Program-made: the position numbers and the translations under genes
Assembly (NCBI RefSeq): GCF_003668565.1
Contig: NZ_RCWJ01000001.1
Location: 310,001 to 374,000, forward strand
DNA from: Mycetocola zhadangensis
Lineage (GTDB): Bacteria > Actinomycetota > Actinomycetes > Actinomycetales > Microbacteriaceae
Direction: 5' to 3'
DNA: 64,000 nucleotides
Shown: in pieces, positions 33,869 through 42,193 of the stretch
Layout: every line of letters begins with the position of its first letter
Position numbering within the stretch: the first letter of the stretch is position 1
Notes under the pieces: model-generated
Databases searched by the model: none
What the model was told of the DNA's origin: nothing
The model's input: the letters and a program-made list of their open reading frames with translations, nothing else

Positions 33869-34698
33869 CAGAATTCCTTTCGTGCCGGGACAGCGCTGTC
33901 GGATGGGCCGTCAGGGCTGGTGTCGGTCTCGCCGGTTTCTCCGACGAGGGCGAGGAAGACATCCTCGAGCGATGGTTGCTTTTCGACGTACTCAACCTTC
34001 GCGGTGGGGAGGAGTTGTTTGAGTTCGCTGAGGGTTCCGTTCTGAATGATGGTGCCCTTGTGCAGGATGGCGATGCGGTCAGCGAGATACTCGGCTTCGT
34101 CAAGGTACTGCGTCGTGAGGAGGACTGTTGTGCCCTGCCCGGCGAGCTGTTTGATGGTCTGCCACACCTCTGTGCGCGCCTGGGGGTCGAGCCCTGTCGT
34201 TGGCTCATCGAGGAAGATGACCGGCGGGTTCCCGATCAGGCTCATTGCGATGTCGAGCCGACGTCGCATTCCACCTGAGTATGTCGCCACCCTGCGTCCT
34301 CCCGCTTCTGTGAGGGAGAAACGCTTGAGGAGGTCGTCTGCGATCTCGCGCGGATTCTTCAGATGACGCAGCTTCGCGACCAGTACAAGATTCTCCCGAC
34401 CGGTAAGCACGTCGTCGACGGCGGCGAACTGGCCCGTCAGGCTGATGGACTCGCGTACGTCACCTGGCTTGGCTGAGACGTCGAAGCCGTGGACCGCAGC
34501 GGTGCCGGCGTCTGACTTCAACAGCGTGGACAGAATCCGTACCATTGTTGTCTTGCCTGCGCCGTTCGAGCCGAGCAGCGCAAAGATGCTGCCAGCTTGA
34601 ACGTCGAAGTCGACTCCCCGCAGAACCTGCAGGTCTTTGAACGACTTCTCGATGCCCTGCACCCGGATGGCGGGGGCGAGGGTCTGGGTGGTGGTCAT
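33868..34698 (-). CDS. ABC transporter ATP-binding protein (DrrA-like)
   Basis: A 276-residue ATPase: Walker A LLGSNGAGKTTMVRILSTLL (about 36-55), signature YSGGMRRRLDIAMSL, Walker B VIFLDEPTTGLDPQARTEVW, and the DrrA-type C-terminal extension ending in an acidic, Pro-rich tail. It works with the permease immediately downstream (one-base overlap). GGAGAG precedes the start. It is part of a PadR-DUF1048-ABC module that looks functionally independent of the surrounding sugar genes. Confidence 0.93.
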   Translation of the reverse strand: MTTTQTLAPAIRVQGIEKSFKDLQVLRGVDFDVQAGSIFALLGSNGAGKTTMVRILSTLLKSDAGTAAVHGFDVSAKPGDVRESISLTGQFAAVDDVLTGRENLVLVAKLRHLKNPREIADDLLKRFSLTEAGGRRVATYSGGMRRRLDIAMSLIGNPPVIFLDEPTTGLDPQARTEVWQTIKQLAGQGTTVLLTTQYLDEAEYLADRIAILHKGTIIQNGTLSELKQLLPTAKVEYVEKQPSLEDVFLALVGETGETDTSPDGPSDSAVPARKEF

Positions 34699-34719
34699 GT
34701 CTTCTCTCCATTTCCTGGG

Positions 34720-35088
34720 TTACTGCGTCTGGACGGAGGCTGCCTTGTCGATGGCGTCGATGAGTCGCTTGCGCTCCTTGTCGATCCATTCCTTACCGGA
34801 GTAAGACCGAGCGAAGGTCTCGGCAAATTCGACCGGGTCGTCACCGACGATCGCTCGAACTGGCGCGCCGTCGATCGCGGCGCGTTCCCAGAGGTCGGCG
34901 AGGTCGCCGAACATCCTCACGAGCGTGTCGCCCTCAGTCATGCCTCCGTAGTAAGTGAGGTACCGGTGGAGCGCTTGCGCCACGCTGGCGTATGGAGCGG
35001 GCAGCCCATCGATGCGTGCTTTGTCCTGTTTGTACTGCTTCTTCTGTTCGAGCGTGCCGGTGAGGGCTTCGATCCATTTGCTGGTCAT
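34720..35088 (-). CDS. DUF1048 protein
   Basis: A 122-residue helical, lysine-rich protein of the DUF1048 family, recognised from KWIEALTGTLEQKKQYKQDKARIDGLP and GDLADLWERAAIDGAPV. Family members are regularly encoded next to PadR repressors and drug-type ABC exporters, but their function is unknown. The ATG at 35088 has AGGAG seven bases upstream; a TTG at 35094 is an alternative. It follows the padR stop closely (TGATTATG) and is 21 bases ahead of the ATPase gene. Confidence 0.85.
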   Translation of the reverse strand: MTSKWIEALTGTLEQKKQYKQDKARIDGLPAPYASVAQALHRYLTYYGGMTEGDTLVRMFGDLADLWERAAIDGAPVRAIVGDDPVEFAETFARSYSGKEWIDKERKRLIDAIDKAASVQTQ

Positions 35089-35090
35089 AA

Positions 35091-35450
35091 TCAATCTCCT
35101 TCTGTTTTCGTGTTGTCGATGCGATGGTGAAGCTGGTCGATCCTCTCCGAGAGGAAGCTCCAGGTGCTCCAGAACTCTCCGAGCGACTCGCCGCCGGAAG
35201 TGTTCAGTGAGTAGACCTTGCGCGGCGGCCCCTTCTCTGAGGGGACCTTCGCCACGTCGACGAGGCCTCGTTGCTCAATGCGCACCAACAGCGCATAGAC
35301 CGTGCCCTCGACGATGTCGGTGAAGCCCTGATCGCGCAGTCGCGCGGTGATCTCGTAGCCATATGCGGGCCGTTCGGCGAGGATCGCGAGAACGATTCCT
35401 TCGAGAGTGCCTTTAAGCATCTCGGTCATTTGTTTGCCCACGGGACCCAC
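35091..35450 (-). CDS. PadR-family transcriptional regulator
   Basis: A 119-residue winged-helix repressor: MTEMLKGTLEGIVLAILAERPAYGYEITARL, then DIVEGTVYALLVRIEQRGLV and the wing KGPPRKVYSLN, followed by the C-terminal dimerisation helix. PadR proteins sense small hydrophobic ligands and repress adjacent exporters. Start GTG at 35450 or GTG at 35441; homologues often begin near the second. A 32-bp palindrome at its promoter (35464-35495) is the likely operator for autoregulation of the whole efflux operon. Confidence 0.92.
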   Translation of the reverse strand: MGPVGKQMTEMLKGTLEGIVLAILAERPAYGYEITARLRDQGFTDIVEGTVYALLVRIEQRGLVDVAKVPSEKGPPRKVYSLNTSGGESLGEFWSTWSFLSERIDQLHHRIDNTKTEGD

Positions 35451-35463
35451 CTTTTCCGTACCT

Positions 35464-35495
35464 AGTGTTGCTGACTACCACTAGATAGTAACACT
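35464..35495. promoter_or_regulatory. Probable PadR operator over the efflux operon promoter
   Basis: An imperfect 32-bp palindrome with AGTGTT/AACACT ends and inner CT/AG and CTA/TAG pairs (11 of 16 pairs match). On the minus strand it covers TACTAT, a -10 with TTGCGC 16 bases upstream, just before padR. Position and symmetry suit PadR autorepression. Confidence 0.6.
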
Positions 35496-35676
35496 GAATA
35501 GTGCCCGCGCAAGAGGGAATTTTTGATCTGTGAACAAGCGCGGACGGCGGGCTCCGCTGAGGGCATCCGGACCGCGAGAACAAGCGCACGGCCTCGGCGG
35601 GCCGTCGGTTTCCGGCTGAAACCGCAATCGCTTGCGTAATGGAATCTGCGGGAGGAGGGCACCGCGGGGTAACGAT

Positions 35677-35696
35677 TTTGACAATCGGTTGCCAAA
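35677..35696. promoter_or_regulatory. Operator B: upstream LacI-type site of the ABC importer operon
   Basis: Core TTGACAATCGGTTGCCAA (35678-35695), symmetric except for two pairs. It contains TTGCCA (35689-35694) which, with TACTGT at 35712-35717 and a 17-base spacer, forms a good promoter for the importer genes. Confidence 0.7.
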
Positions 35697-35752
35697 TGAG
35701 GGAAAGCCGATTACTGTGGTGCTCAGATCGGCTGCGGGCTTTCACTATAGCC

Positions 35753-35770
35753 ATGGCAACCGGTTGCACT
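35753..35770. promoter_or_regulatory. Operator C: downstream LacI-type site of the ABC importer operon
   Basis: Core GGCAACCGGTTGCA at 35755-35768, in the leader of the binding-protein gene, 75 bases centre-to-centre from operator B (about seven helical turns). It sits roughly 30 bases after the predicted transcription start, so it may act as a roadblock or looping partner. Confidence 0.65.
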
Positions 35771-35801
35771 CAGAGTCGAGCATCCCTCCAAGGAGACAAC
35801 A

Positions 35802-37328
35802 ATGAAGTTTGGTCCCCGTGCGACATCAGTCGCCATTCTCGCCGCGGCAGCCGTCGCTCTTTCCGGATGCGCGTCGTCCTCAGGTGGCTCGTCCAGCGGC
35901 GCTGCCACAGACACCCTCACCATCGGCTCGTTGTCGAACATCACCTCGTTCGATCCCGCCCAAGCGCACCTCGGACACCAGATGCCGCTCTACCAGGCGG
36001 CATACGACACACTCATCCTGCGGAAGCCGGACGGATCGTTTGCGCCGATGCTCGCCACCGAGTGGAAGTACAACGAAGACAACACGGTATTGACCGTTGA
36101 CCTTCGTGACGATGTCACCTTCACCGACGGTGAGAAGTTCGACGCCGAGGCGGCTAAGGCCAACCTCGACCACTTCAAGAGCGCGAACGGGCCTGACGCC
36201 GCCCAGGGCGGGTCGATCTCGTCGGTGGACGTCGTCGATGAGGACACCATCGACATCACCCTCTCGGCAGCTGACCCCGCCATGGAGTACTACCTCAGCC
36301 AGGTTCCCGGCCTCATGGGCAGCCCGAAGGCACTCGGGACCGAGGAAGTAAAGACTGTCCCGGTTGGATCGGGGCCCTACGTCCTCGATGCCAAGGCCTC
36401 CGTGAACGGCTCACAGTTCGTCTACACGGCGAACAAGGACTACTGGAACAAGGACCTCCAGAAGTTCAGCAAGGTCACCATCAAGATCCTGGCTGACGTC
36501 ACCGCTCGCACGAACGCCGTGGTCTCCGGCCAGGTGGACGCTGTGCTGCTCGATGCCAAGAACGGCAAACAGGCCGAAGGTGCTGGTCTCGAGCAGGTGT
36601 CGTACCCGGTTGACTGGAACGGGCTCTTCCTCTTCGACCGCGACGGAAAGAACACGCCAGCGCTCGCTGATGTGCGCGTTCGTCAGGCAATCAACTATGC
36701 GTTCGACAGAGAGACCATGCTCGAGCAGCTTTCGCTCGGCCATGGCGAAGTGACCGCGCAGATTTTCGGCAAGACAACGGATGCCTACATCCCGGAACTC
36801 GATGACGCCTACGCGTATGACCCGGCGAAAGCCAAGTCCCTTCTCGCCGAGGCTGGCTACGCCGACGGGTTTGAACTGACGCTGCCTATTCTGCCTGGGA
36901 CGGAAGCCATCATGGCCATGGTCCAGCAGCAGATGGCGGATGTCGGAATCACCGTCAAGCAGGAAGCAGTGCCGCAGGCGAACTACGTCACAGACCTGCA
37001 GGCCGCCAAGTACTCCGCTGCCTGGTTCTCGGTCTTCCAGGGCGAGCCGTGGGTAGCCATCAAGCAGGCCATCGGGCCGCAGGCTGCGTACAACCCTTTC
37101 AAGACAACGACTCCTGAGCTTCAAGAAGCGATCGACGCCGTGCAGTTCGGTGGCGACGAGAGCGGTGAGCTCGCGAAGAAGGTCAACCAGTACGTGACCG
37201 ACGAGGCGTGGTTCGCCCCCTGGTACCGCATCGATCAGATGTTCTACGTCGACGGCACAAAGATCGCAGTCGAACCACAGGCGCAGCAGGCAATCCCCAG
37301 CATTTACAACTACGCACCGGCGTCCTAA
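35802..37328 (+). CDS. ABC importer substrate-binding lipoprotein, peptide/oligosaccharide (SBP family 5) type
   Basis: A 508-residue extracytoplasmic lipoprotein with lipobox LSGC (lipidated Cys23) and a Ser/Gly-rich linker. Family-5 landmarks include ITSFDPAQAHLGHQMPLYQAAYDTL, VRQAINYAFDRETMLEQL and the LLAEAGYADGFELTL stretch. Family 5 proteins bind peptides, nickel or, in several bacteria, oligosaccharides. The two operators upstream and the uronate genes nearby favour a glycoside ligand over peptides; this is inference. AGGAG lies before the ATG. A perfect stem-loop separates it from the permease gene. Confidence 0.88.
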   Translation: MKFGPRATSVAILAAAAVALSGCASSSGGSSSGAATDTLTIGSLSNITSFDPAQAHLGHQMPLYQAAYDTLILRKPDGSFAPMLATEWKYNEDNTVLTVDLRDDVTFTDGEKFDAEAAKANLDHFKSANGPDAAQGGSISSVDVVDEDTIDITLSAADPAMEYYLSQVPGLMGSPKALGTEEVKTVPVGSGPYVLDAKASVNGSQFVYTANKDYWNKDLQKFSKVTIKILADVTARTNAVVSGQVDAVLLDAKNGKQAEGAGLEQVSYPVDWNGLFLFDRDGKNTPALADVRVRQAINYAFDRETMLEQLSLGHGEVTAQIFGKTTDAYIPELDDAYAYDPAKAKSLLAEAGYADGFELTLPILPGTEAIMAMVQQQMADVGITVKQEAVPQANYVTDLQAAKYSAAWFSVFQGEPWVAIKQAIGPQAAYNPFKTTTPELQEAIDAVQFGGDESGELAKKVNQYVTDEAWFAPWYRIDQMFYVDGTKIAVEPQAQQAIPSIYNYAPAS

Positions 37329-37335
37329 CGCCACA

Positions 37336-37366
37336 CCCGGGGAGAGCGTCGAACGCTCTCCCCGGG
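37336..37366 (+). promoter_or_regulatory. Intercistronic stem-loop after the binding-protein gene
   Basis: A perfect 14-bp stem (CCCGGGGAGAGCGT with ACGCTCTCCCCGGG) with a three-base loop and no T-run. Probably a 3' stabiliser or attenuator that gives more binding protein than permease, as also seen between metQ and metN. Confidence 0.7.
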
Positions 37367-37406
37367 ATCTCCACTCGCGGAATCGCATCACAACCGGAAT
37401 GAGACC

Positions 37407-38348
37407 ATGGTCACCTTCATCCTGAAGCGGATCGGATCGGGACTCGTCGTACTTGCGGCTATCTCCTGCCTGACGTTCTTCCTTCTCTACTTCTCCAGCA
37501 CGAATATCGCCCGCAACATCCTCGGTGAGTACGCCACACCGGAGCAGGTCGCGGCGAAGCAGGCTGAGCTCGGCCTGGATCAGCCCATCTTCAGCCGTTT
37601 CCTCGCCTGGGTGGCTGAGGCTCTCACCGGCAACTTCGGAACATCATGGTTCACGAACGAATCCGTTGTGCAGGCCATCTCAAACCGCCTCCCCGTAACG
37701 CTCGCGCTCGTCGTGACCTCCATCGTCATCATCGCCATCCTCTCGACCCTTATCGGGGTCGCCGCAGCGGTGAAGCGCGGTTGGATCGACCGCGCGGTGC
37801 AGATCGCTGCCGTTATCGGTGACGCCATCCCGAACTTCGTGCTCGCCATCGTTTTCGTGACCATCTTCGCCATCCAGCTCGGGTTCTTTCCCGCAACCAG
37901 CAGCATCCAGCCAGGTGCCGACGGAGGAGCCTGGGTCGCGTCCCTCACCCTCCCCGTCATCGCCTTGGTGATCAGCGGCCTGACGAGCGGTGCGCAGCAA
38001 GTGCGGAGCGCCGTCATCAAGCAGCTCGAGAAGGACTACGTCCGAACTCTTCGCAGCCGCGGCATCTCCGAGGGCGTCATTCTCTTCAAACACGTCCTGC
38101 GCAGTGCCGCGCCAGCCGGACTCACCGTTCTCAGCCTCCAGTTCATCGGCATGCTCGGCGGTGTTGTCATCATCGAGCAGATCTTCGCCCTCCCGGGGAT
38201 GGGCGCACTCGCCGTCCAGTCAACAACGCTGGGCGACACCCCACTCGTGATGGGCGTTGTGCTCTACACGGTCATCATCGTCATTCTCGTCAACCTCCTC
38301 GTAGACCTTGCGAACGGCTGGCTCAACCCGAAGGTGCGTGTCTCATGA
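37407..38348 (+). CDS. ABC importer permease (DppB type)
   Basis: A 313-residue inner-membrane permease with six helices. N-terminal FILKRIGSGLVVLAAISCLTFFLL is the standard DppB start, followed by the GLDQPIFSRFLAWVAEALTGNFGTSW periplasmic loop and the coupling EAA-like loop VRTLRSRGISEGVILFKHVLRSA (about 212-234). Its stop overlaps the next ATG (ATGA), so it is translationally coupled to the fused permease-ATPase. Confidence 0.92.
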   Translation: MVTFILKRIGSGLVVLAAISCLTFFLLYFSSTNIARNILGEYATPEQVAAKQAELGLDQPIFSRFLAWVAEALTGNFGTSWFTNESVVQAISNRLPVTLALVVTSIVIIAILSTLIGVAAAVKRGWIDRAVQIAAVIGDAIPNFVLAIVFVTIFAIQLGFFPATSSIQPGADGGAWVASLTLPVIALVISGLTSGAQQVRSAVIKQLEKDYVRTLRSRGISEGVILFKHVLRSAAPAGLTVLSLQFIGMLGGVVIIEQIFALPGMGALAVQSTTLGDTPLVMGVVLYTVIIVILVNLLVDLANGWLNPKVRVS

Positions 38349-40153
38349 CCGAACCCGTACAAATCAACGCGAGCACAGCAACACTTGCCCGCACGAGCGT
38401 CTTCAAGCGCATCCTCAAGAACCCCATGGGCCTTTTCGCCATCGCTGTCCTGTCGATCATGATTCTGGTCGCGATTTTTGCCGGCTGGATCGCTCCCTTC
38501 GGTGAAAACACCGCCAACATAGGTAAGACCCTCGCCGGTGCGGACTCGGTCAACCTGCTCGGAACGGACAGCGCTGGTCGCGACACGTTCAGCCGCCTGG
38601 TGTTCGGTGCGCAGACAACCCTGCTTTCAGCGCTGCTCTGTGCCGCGGTCGCCATCTCGATCGGTCTCCCCGCCGGGCTCATTGCCGGCTACTACTCGGG
38701 CCCGTTCGATTCGGCCGCCAACTGGGTCGTCAACGTTCTCATGGCCCTCCCCGGCATCATCGTCCTGCTGACCATTCGTGCTGCATTCGGGCCGTCGGTC
38801 TGGATCTCCATGATCGCGTTCGGCATCCTGATCAGCCCCGGTTACTTCAGGCTCACCCGAACCGCCGTGCAGTCGGTGCGAAACGAACTGTACGTCGACG
38901 CCGCTCGAGTCTCGGGGCTGAGCGACTCCCGCATCATTACCCGGCACATCTTCTCCGTCGTACGTGCACCGATCATCATCCAGACGGCCATCGTCTGTGG
39001 TGTGGCAATCAGCATCCAGTCAGGGCTCGAGTTCCTCGGCCTCGGCGATCCGACGGTCGCCACGTGGGGTGTCATGCTCAGTGAGGGCTTCAAGAACGTT
39101 TACCTCACCCCAACGCTCCTGTTGTGGCCAGCACTCGCCATCGGCCTCGCGGTCGGATCGCTCGTCCTCCTCGGCAACGCGGTTCGCGACGCTCTCGAGG
39201 ACCGTGAGAAGGTCACGGTCTCCAAGCGCAACGACCCGCCAACTGTGGCACTGCAGATGCAGCGCGGCCCGCGGAAAAGGACTGCAAGTGTCGAGGTCGG
39301 CACGGAGAAGCACCTGGTCAAGGTGTCGCACCTCGCCATCGGTTATCCGCAAGCCAACGGCACCCTCAAGCCGGTCGTGAACGATGTGTCGTTCACCGTG
39401 GACCGTGGCGAAGTTCTCGGGATCGTCGGAGAGTCCGGCTCAGGCAAGTCCCAGACGGCCTTTTCGATCCTCGGCCTGCTCCCGCCGGAAGCTCGAATCA
39501 TTTCGGGAAGCATCCAGTTCGACGGCGAATACACCGTCGCGCCAGGTGAGGACATCGTCAACCAGTCCCGGCTCTCCGAGCTCCGCGGAAAGCGGATTTC
39601 GTACATTCCGCAGGAACCCATGTCGAACCTCGACCCGGCGTACACGATCGGCTCTCAGCTCGTCGCTCCCATGGTGAAGGTGCTCGGCATTTCCAAGGCA
39701 GAAGCCAAGAAGAGGGCGCTCAAACTGCTCTCAGACGTCGGCATCGTCGACCCCGCCCGCACCTTCGGCGCCTATCCACACGAAGTGTCCGGAGGCATGG
39801 CCCAGCGTGTTCTCATCGCAGGGGCGATCAGCTGCGAGCCGGACCTCATCATTGCCGACGAGCCAACCACGGCTCTCGACGTGACCGTCCAGGCTGAAGT
39901 GCTCGATCTCATCCGTGACCTGCAAAAACGCCTCGGCGTAGGGGTCATCCTCGTCACACACAACTTCGGAGTGGTTGCTGACCTCTGCGACCGCGTCGTG
40001 GTCATGCAGGCCGGCCGACTGGTTGAGGGTGGCGAGGTGCGGGAAATCCTCGGTACGCCCCAGGACCCGTACACGATCACGCTGCTCGACTCGATGCTCG
40101 AGAACAAGACACCCATGACGATGCTCGTCAGCCAGGGAGGAACCAAATCATGA
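38345..40153 (+). CDS. Fused ABC importer permease-ATPase (DppC-DppD fusion)
   Basis: One 602-residue chain joins a DppC-type permease (residues 1-285, EAA loop ELYVDAARVSGLSDSRIITR at 181-200) to a DppD-type ATPase (about 320-602). The linker 286-320 is basic. Walker A GESGSGKSQ is at 362-370; PQEPMSNLDPAYTIG, signature VSGGMAQRVLIA and Walker B LIIADEPTTALDVTVQ follow. The frame is continuous with no internal stop or start, so this is a true fusion. Such fusions are seen in other actinobacteria. ATGA overlaps both neighbours. Confidence 0.92.
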   Translation: MTEPVQINASTATLARTSVFKRILKNPMGLFAIAVLSIMILVAIFAGWIAPFGENTANIGKTLAGADSVNLLGTDSAGRDTFSRLVFGAQTTLLSALLCAAVAISIGLPAGLIAGYYSGPFDSAANWVVNVLMALPGIIVLLTIRAAFGPSVWISMIAFGILISPGYFRLTRTAVQSVRNELYVDAARVSGLSDSRIITRHIFSVVRAPIIIQTAIVCGVAISIQSGLEFLGLGDPTVATWGVMLSEGFKNVYLTPTLLLWPALAIGLAVGSLVLLGNAVRDALEDREKVTVSKRNDPPTVALQMQRGPRKRTASVEVGTEKHLVKVSHLAIGYPQANGTLKPVVNDVSFTVDRGEVLGIVGESGSGKSQTAFSILGLLPPEARIISGSIQFDGEYTVAPGEDIVNQSRLSELRGKRISYIPQEPMSNLDPAYTIGSQLVAPMVKVLGISKAEAKKRALKLLSDVGIVDPARTFGAYPHEVSGGMAQRVLIAGAISCEPDLIIADEPTTALDVTVQAEVLDLIRDLQKRLGVGVILVTHNFGVVADLCDRVVVMQAGRLVEGGEVREILGTPQDPYTITLLDSMLENKTPMTMLVSQGGTKS

Positions 40154-41025
40154 CCGATGCAGCACGAGGCGACCTGCTCGTCGTCGATGACCTCATTGTC
40201 GAGTATCCGGGCAAGGGGTTCCGCGCGAAACCGTTCCGCGCCCTGACCGATGTCTCCATTCGCATTGGGCAAGGCGAGACGCTCGGCCTGGTGGGGGAGT
40301 CCGGGTCAGGAAAGACCACACTCGGTCGCGCTGTCCTCGGCTTGGCGCCCGTCACAGGCGGACGCATCACCTTTGAGGGCGAGGACATCAGCCACGCGTC
40401 GCGCAAACAACGCCAGAAGCTCAGCCGCGACCTGCAGGTTGTGTTCCAGGACCCGTACACCTCGCTCAACCCGGCGATGGAGATCGGCGAGATCCTCGCC
40501 GAACCGCTCACCATCCAGGGCATCGGTCCGGCAGAGTCCAAGGCTCGCATCAAGGAGCTTCTCGACCATGTGAACCTGCCATCCGACGCTCTGCACCGTC
40601 AGCCGCGCGAGTTCTCGGGCGGACAGCGGCAGCGTGTGGCGATCGCTCGGGCGCTGGCGCTCTCGCCGAAACTCATCGTCTGCGATGAGCCCGTCTCGGC
40701 GCTCGACCTCACCACCCAGGCTCGAGTGCTCGACCTGTTCCTGCAGATCCAGCAGGACACCGGGGTCTCCTATCTCTTCGTGTCGCACGACCTCGATGTG
40801 GTCCGTCACATCAGCCACCGCGTCGCGGTCATGTACCACGGCGAGATTGTCGAGCAGGGGCCAGCGTCGCAGGTCACCGTCGCCCCTCAACACCCGTACA
40901 CCCAGCGGTTGTTGCTTGCGTCCCCTGTGCCCGACCCCGACCGCCAGGAGGTCCGACGGGCCAACCGCCGCCGTCTGCTCGACGAGCAGAAGAACCCCGA
41001 CCTTGTCGCCGCGGCTGGAAGCTAG
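40150..41025 (+). CDS. ABC importer ATP-binding protein (DppF/OppF type)
   Basis: A 291-residue ATPase: Walker A GESGSGKTTLGRAVLGL (about 45-61), FQDPYTSLNPAMEIGEIL, signature FSGGQRQRVAIARALAL, Walker B LIVCDEPVSALDLTTQ and the OppF C-terminal YTQRLLLASPVPDPDRQ tail. It pairs with the ATPase half of the upstream fusion to make an asymmetric motor. It is the last gene of the importer operon; the LacI regulator begins 81 bases later, probably from its own promoter. Confidence 0.93.
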   Translation: MTDAARGDLLVVDDLIVEYPGKGFRAKPFRALTDVSIRIGQGETLGLVGESGSGKTTLGRAVLGLAPVTGGRITFEGEDISHASRKQRQKLSRDLQVVFQDPYTSLNPAMEIGEILAEPLTIQGIGPAESKARIKELLDHVNLPSDALHRQPREFSGGQRQRVAIARALALSPKLIVCDEPVSALDLTTQARVLDLFLQIQQDTGVSYLFVSHDLDVVRHISHRVAVMYHGEIVEQGPASQVTVAPQHPYTQRLLLASPVPDPDRQEVRRANRRRLLDEQKNPDLVAAAGS

Positions 41026-41041
41026 GCACGCCGCCGTGCGC

Positions 41042-41074
41042 TACCGTAGAACTTCGCAGAGCCCGACGTCGGGC
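41042..41074 (+). promoter_or_regulatory. Putative lacI-type gene promoter with palindrome
   Basis: TACCGT at 41042-41047 is a candidate -10; a perfect 14-bp palindrome GCCCGACGTCGGGC follows at 41061-41074 in the leader. The palindrome differs from the repeated regulon motif, so it may be a hairpin or a separate autoregulatory site. AAAGGAG lies before the GTG. Confidence 0.4.
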
Positions 41075-41106
41075 CGCGTGCCTCGTGCACGCCCAAAGGA
41101 GTAATC

Positions 41107-42186
41107 GTGTCGAGTGAAAGCGTGCGGGACCAGGCCGCCGACGTCGCGCCTCGAGCGCGGGCAACGGCGCGAGCCGGTCGACCAGCAAAGTCGGCCCCGA
41201 CCATCTACGACGTCGCGGAGCTCGCCGGAGTGAACCCGTCAACGGTCTCCCGTGCGCTCAGTCAGCCCGGCCGAATCAACATCAAGACCGAAGAGCGCAT
41301 CCACGCCGCAGCCAAAACGCTGAACTACCGGCTCAACCCGATGGCGCGCGCCCTGCCAACCGGGCGTACGAGCACGCTTGGCCTGCTGCTTGCCGACATC
41401 ACAAACCCGATGATCTTCGGCATCGTGCGTGGAGCCGAACACGCGGCAGCCGAACAGGGCTACACGCTGGTGATCGCCGAGTCGCAGGAGTCCGGCGAGC
41501 GTGAGGCCTCGACCGCCGAACGCATCCAGCCCTCTGTCGACGGCCTGATTCTCGGAACGACCCGCCTGAGCGACACCCAAATTCAGCAGCTGGCCGCTCA
41601 CAAGCCGCTCGTTCTCATCAACAGGGACGTCGACGGGGTTCCGAGTGTGCTCCCCGATGTCACGCCAGGCATCGACGGTGCGCTTGCTCACCTCGAGTCG
41701 CTCGGTCACCGGTCCATCGCCTACCTGTCGGGTCCGGCCAACTCCTGGATGAGCGGCACCCGCTGGGCAAGCGTTTTGCAGCAGGCGGTCGCCCGCGGCA
41801 TGAACGTGGTCGAAATCGGGCCGAACATTCCGACCCTCGACGGCGGCCGGGCCGCGCTCACTCGCGTTCTCGCGTCAGGCGTGACGGCCGTTGTCGCGTA
41901 CAACGACCTCATGGCCATCGGTCTCCTCCGTGCCGCAGCTGAGGAGGGCATCTCGGTGCCCGAGCGGTTCAGCCTCGTCGGCTTCGACGACATCTTCGGA
42001 TCCGACTTCACCACCCCGGCGCTGACCACCATCCGAACGCCGCTCGCCCGAGCCGGTGCGCGAGCGGTTCGGCGAGCCCTTGCCCTGGTCGGTGGAAACA
42101 TCGAGGTCGCTTCATCTACAGACGACGACGAGAAAATCGAGACCGAACTGGTCATCCGCCAGTCGACGGGACCTGCCGCACACTGA
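41107..42186 (+). CDS. LacI-family transcriptional regulator
   Basis: A 359-residue repressor. After a 30-residue basic, Ala-rich extension comes the HTH: TIYDVAELAGVNPSTVSRAL (32-51), with hinge helix NYRLNPMARALPTGRT. The effector domain has a periplasmic-binding fold, including LGLLLADITNPMIFGIVRGAE and the HLESLGHRSIAYLSG and VAYNDLMAIGLLRAA segments. It is the only LacI-type protein in the window and lies among five operons carrying the TTGNCAACCGGTTGNCAA palindrome, so it is the best candidate for their regulator (inference). The effector is likely a uronate-pathway intermediate. A strong terminator follows. Confidence 0.93.
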   Translation: MSSESVRDQAADVAPRARATARAGRPAKSAPTIYDVAELAGVNPSTVSRALSQPGRINIKTEERIHAAAKTLNYRLNPMARALPTGRTSTLGLLLADITNPMIFGIVRGAEHAAAEQGYTLVIAESQESGEREASTAERIQPSVDGLILGTTRLSDTQIQQLAAHKPLVLINRDVDGVPSVLPDVTPGIDGALAHLESLGHRSIAYLSGPANSWMSGTRWASVLQQAVARGMNVVEIGPNIPTLDGGRAALTRVLASGVTAVVAYNDLMAIGLLRAAAEEGISVPERFSLVGFDDIFGSDFTTPALTTIRTPLARAGARAVRRALALVGGNIEVASSTDDDEKIETELVIRQSTGPAAH

Positions 42187-42193
42187 TTCTTTT

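Noticed and set aside
37380-37400. A further LacI-type operator upstream of the DppB-type gene (CACAACCGGAATG)
   Set aside because: Only one half matches; the second half lacks GGTTG, and the gene is inside an operon.
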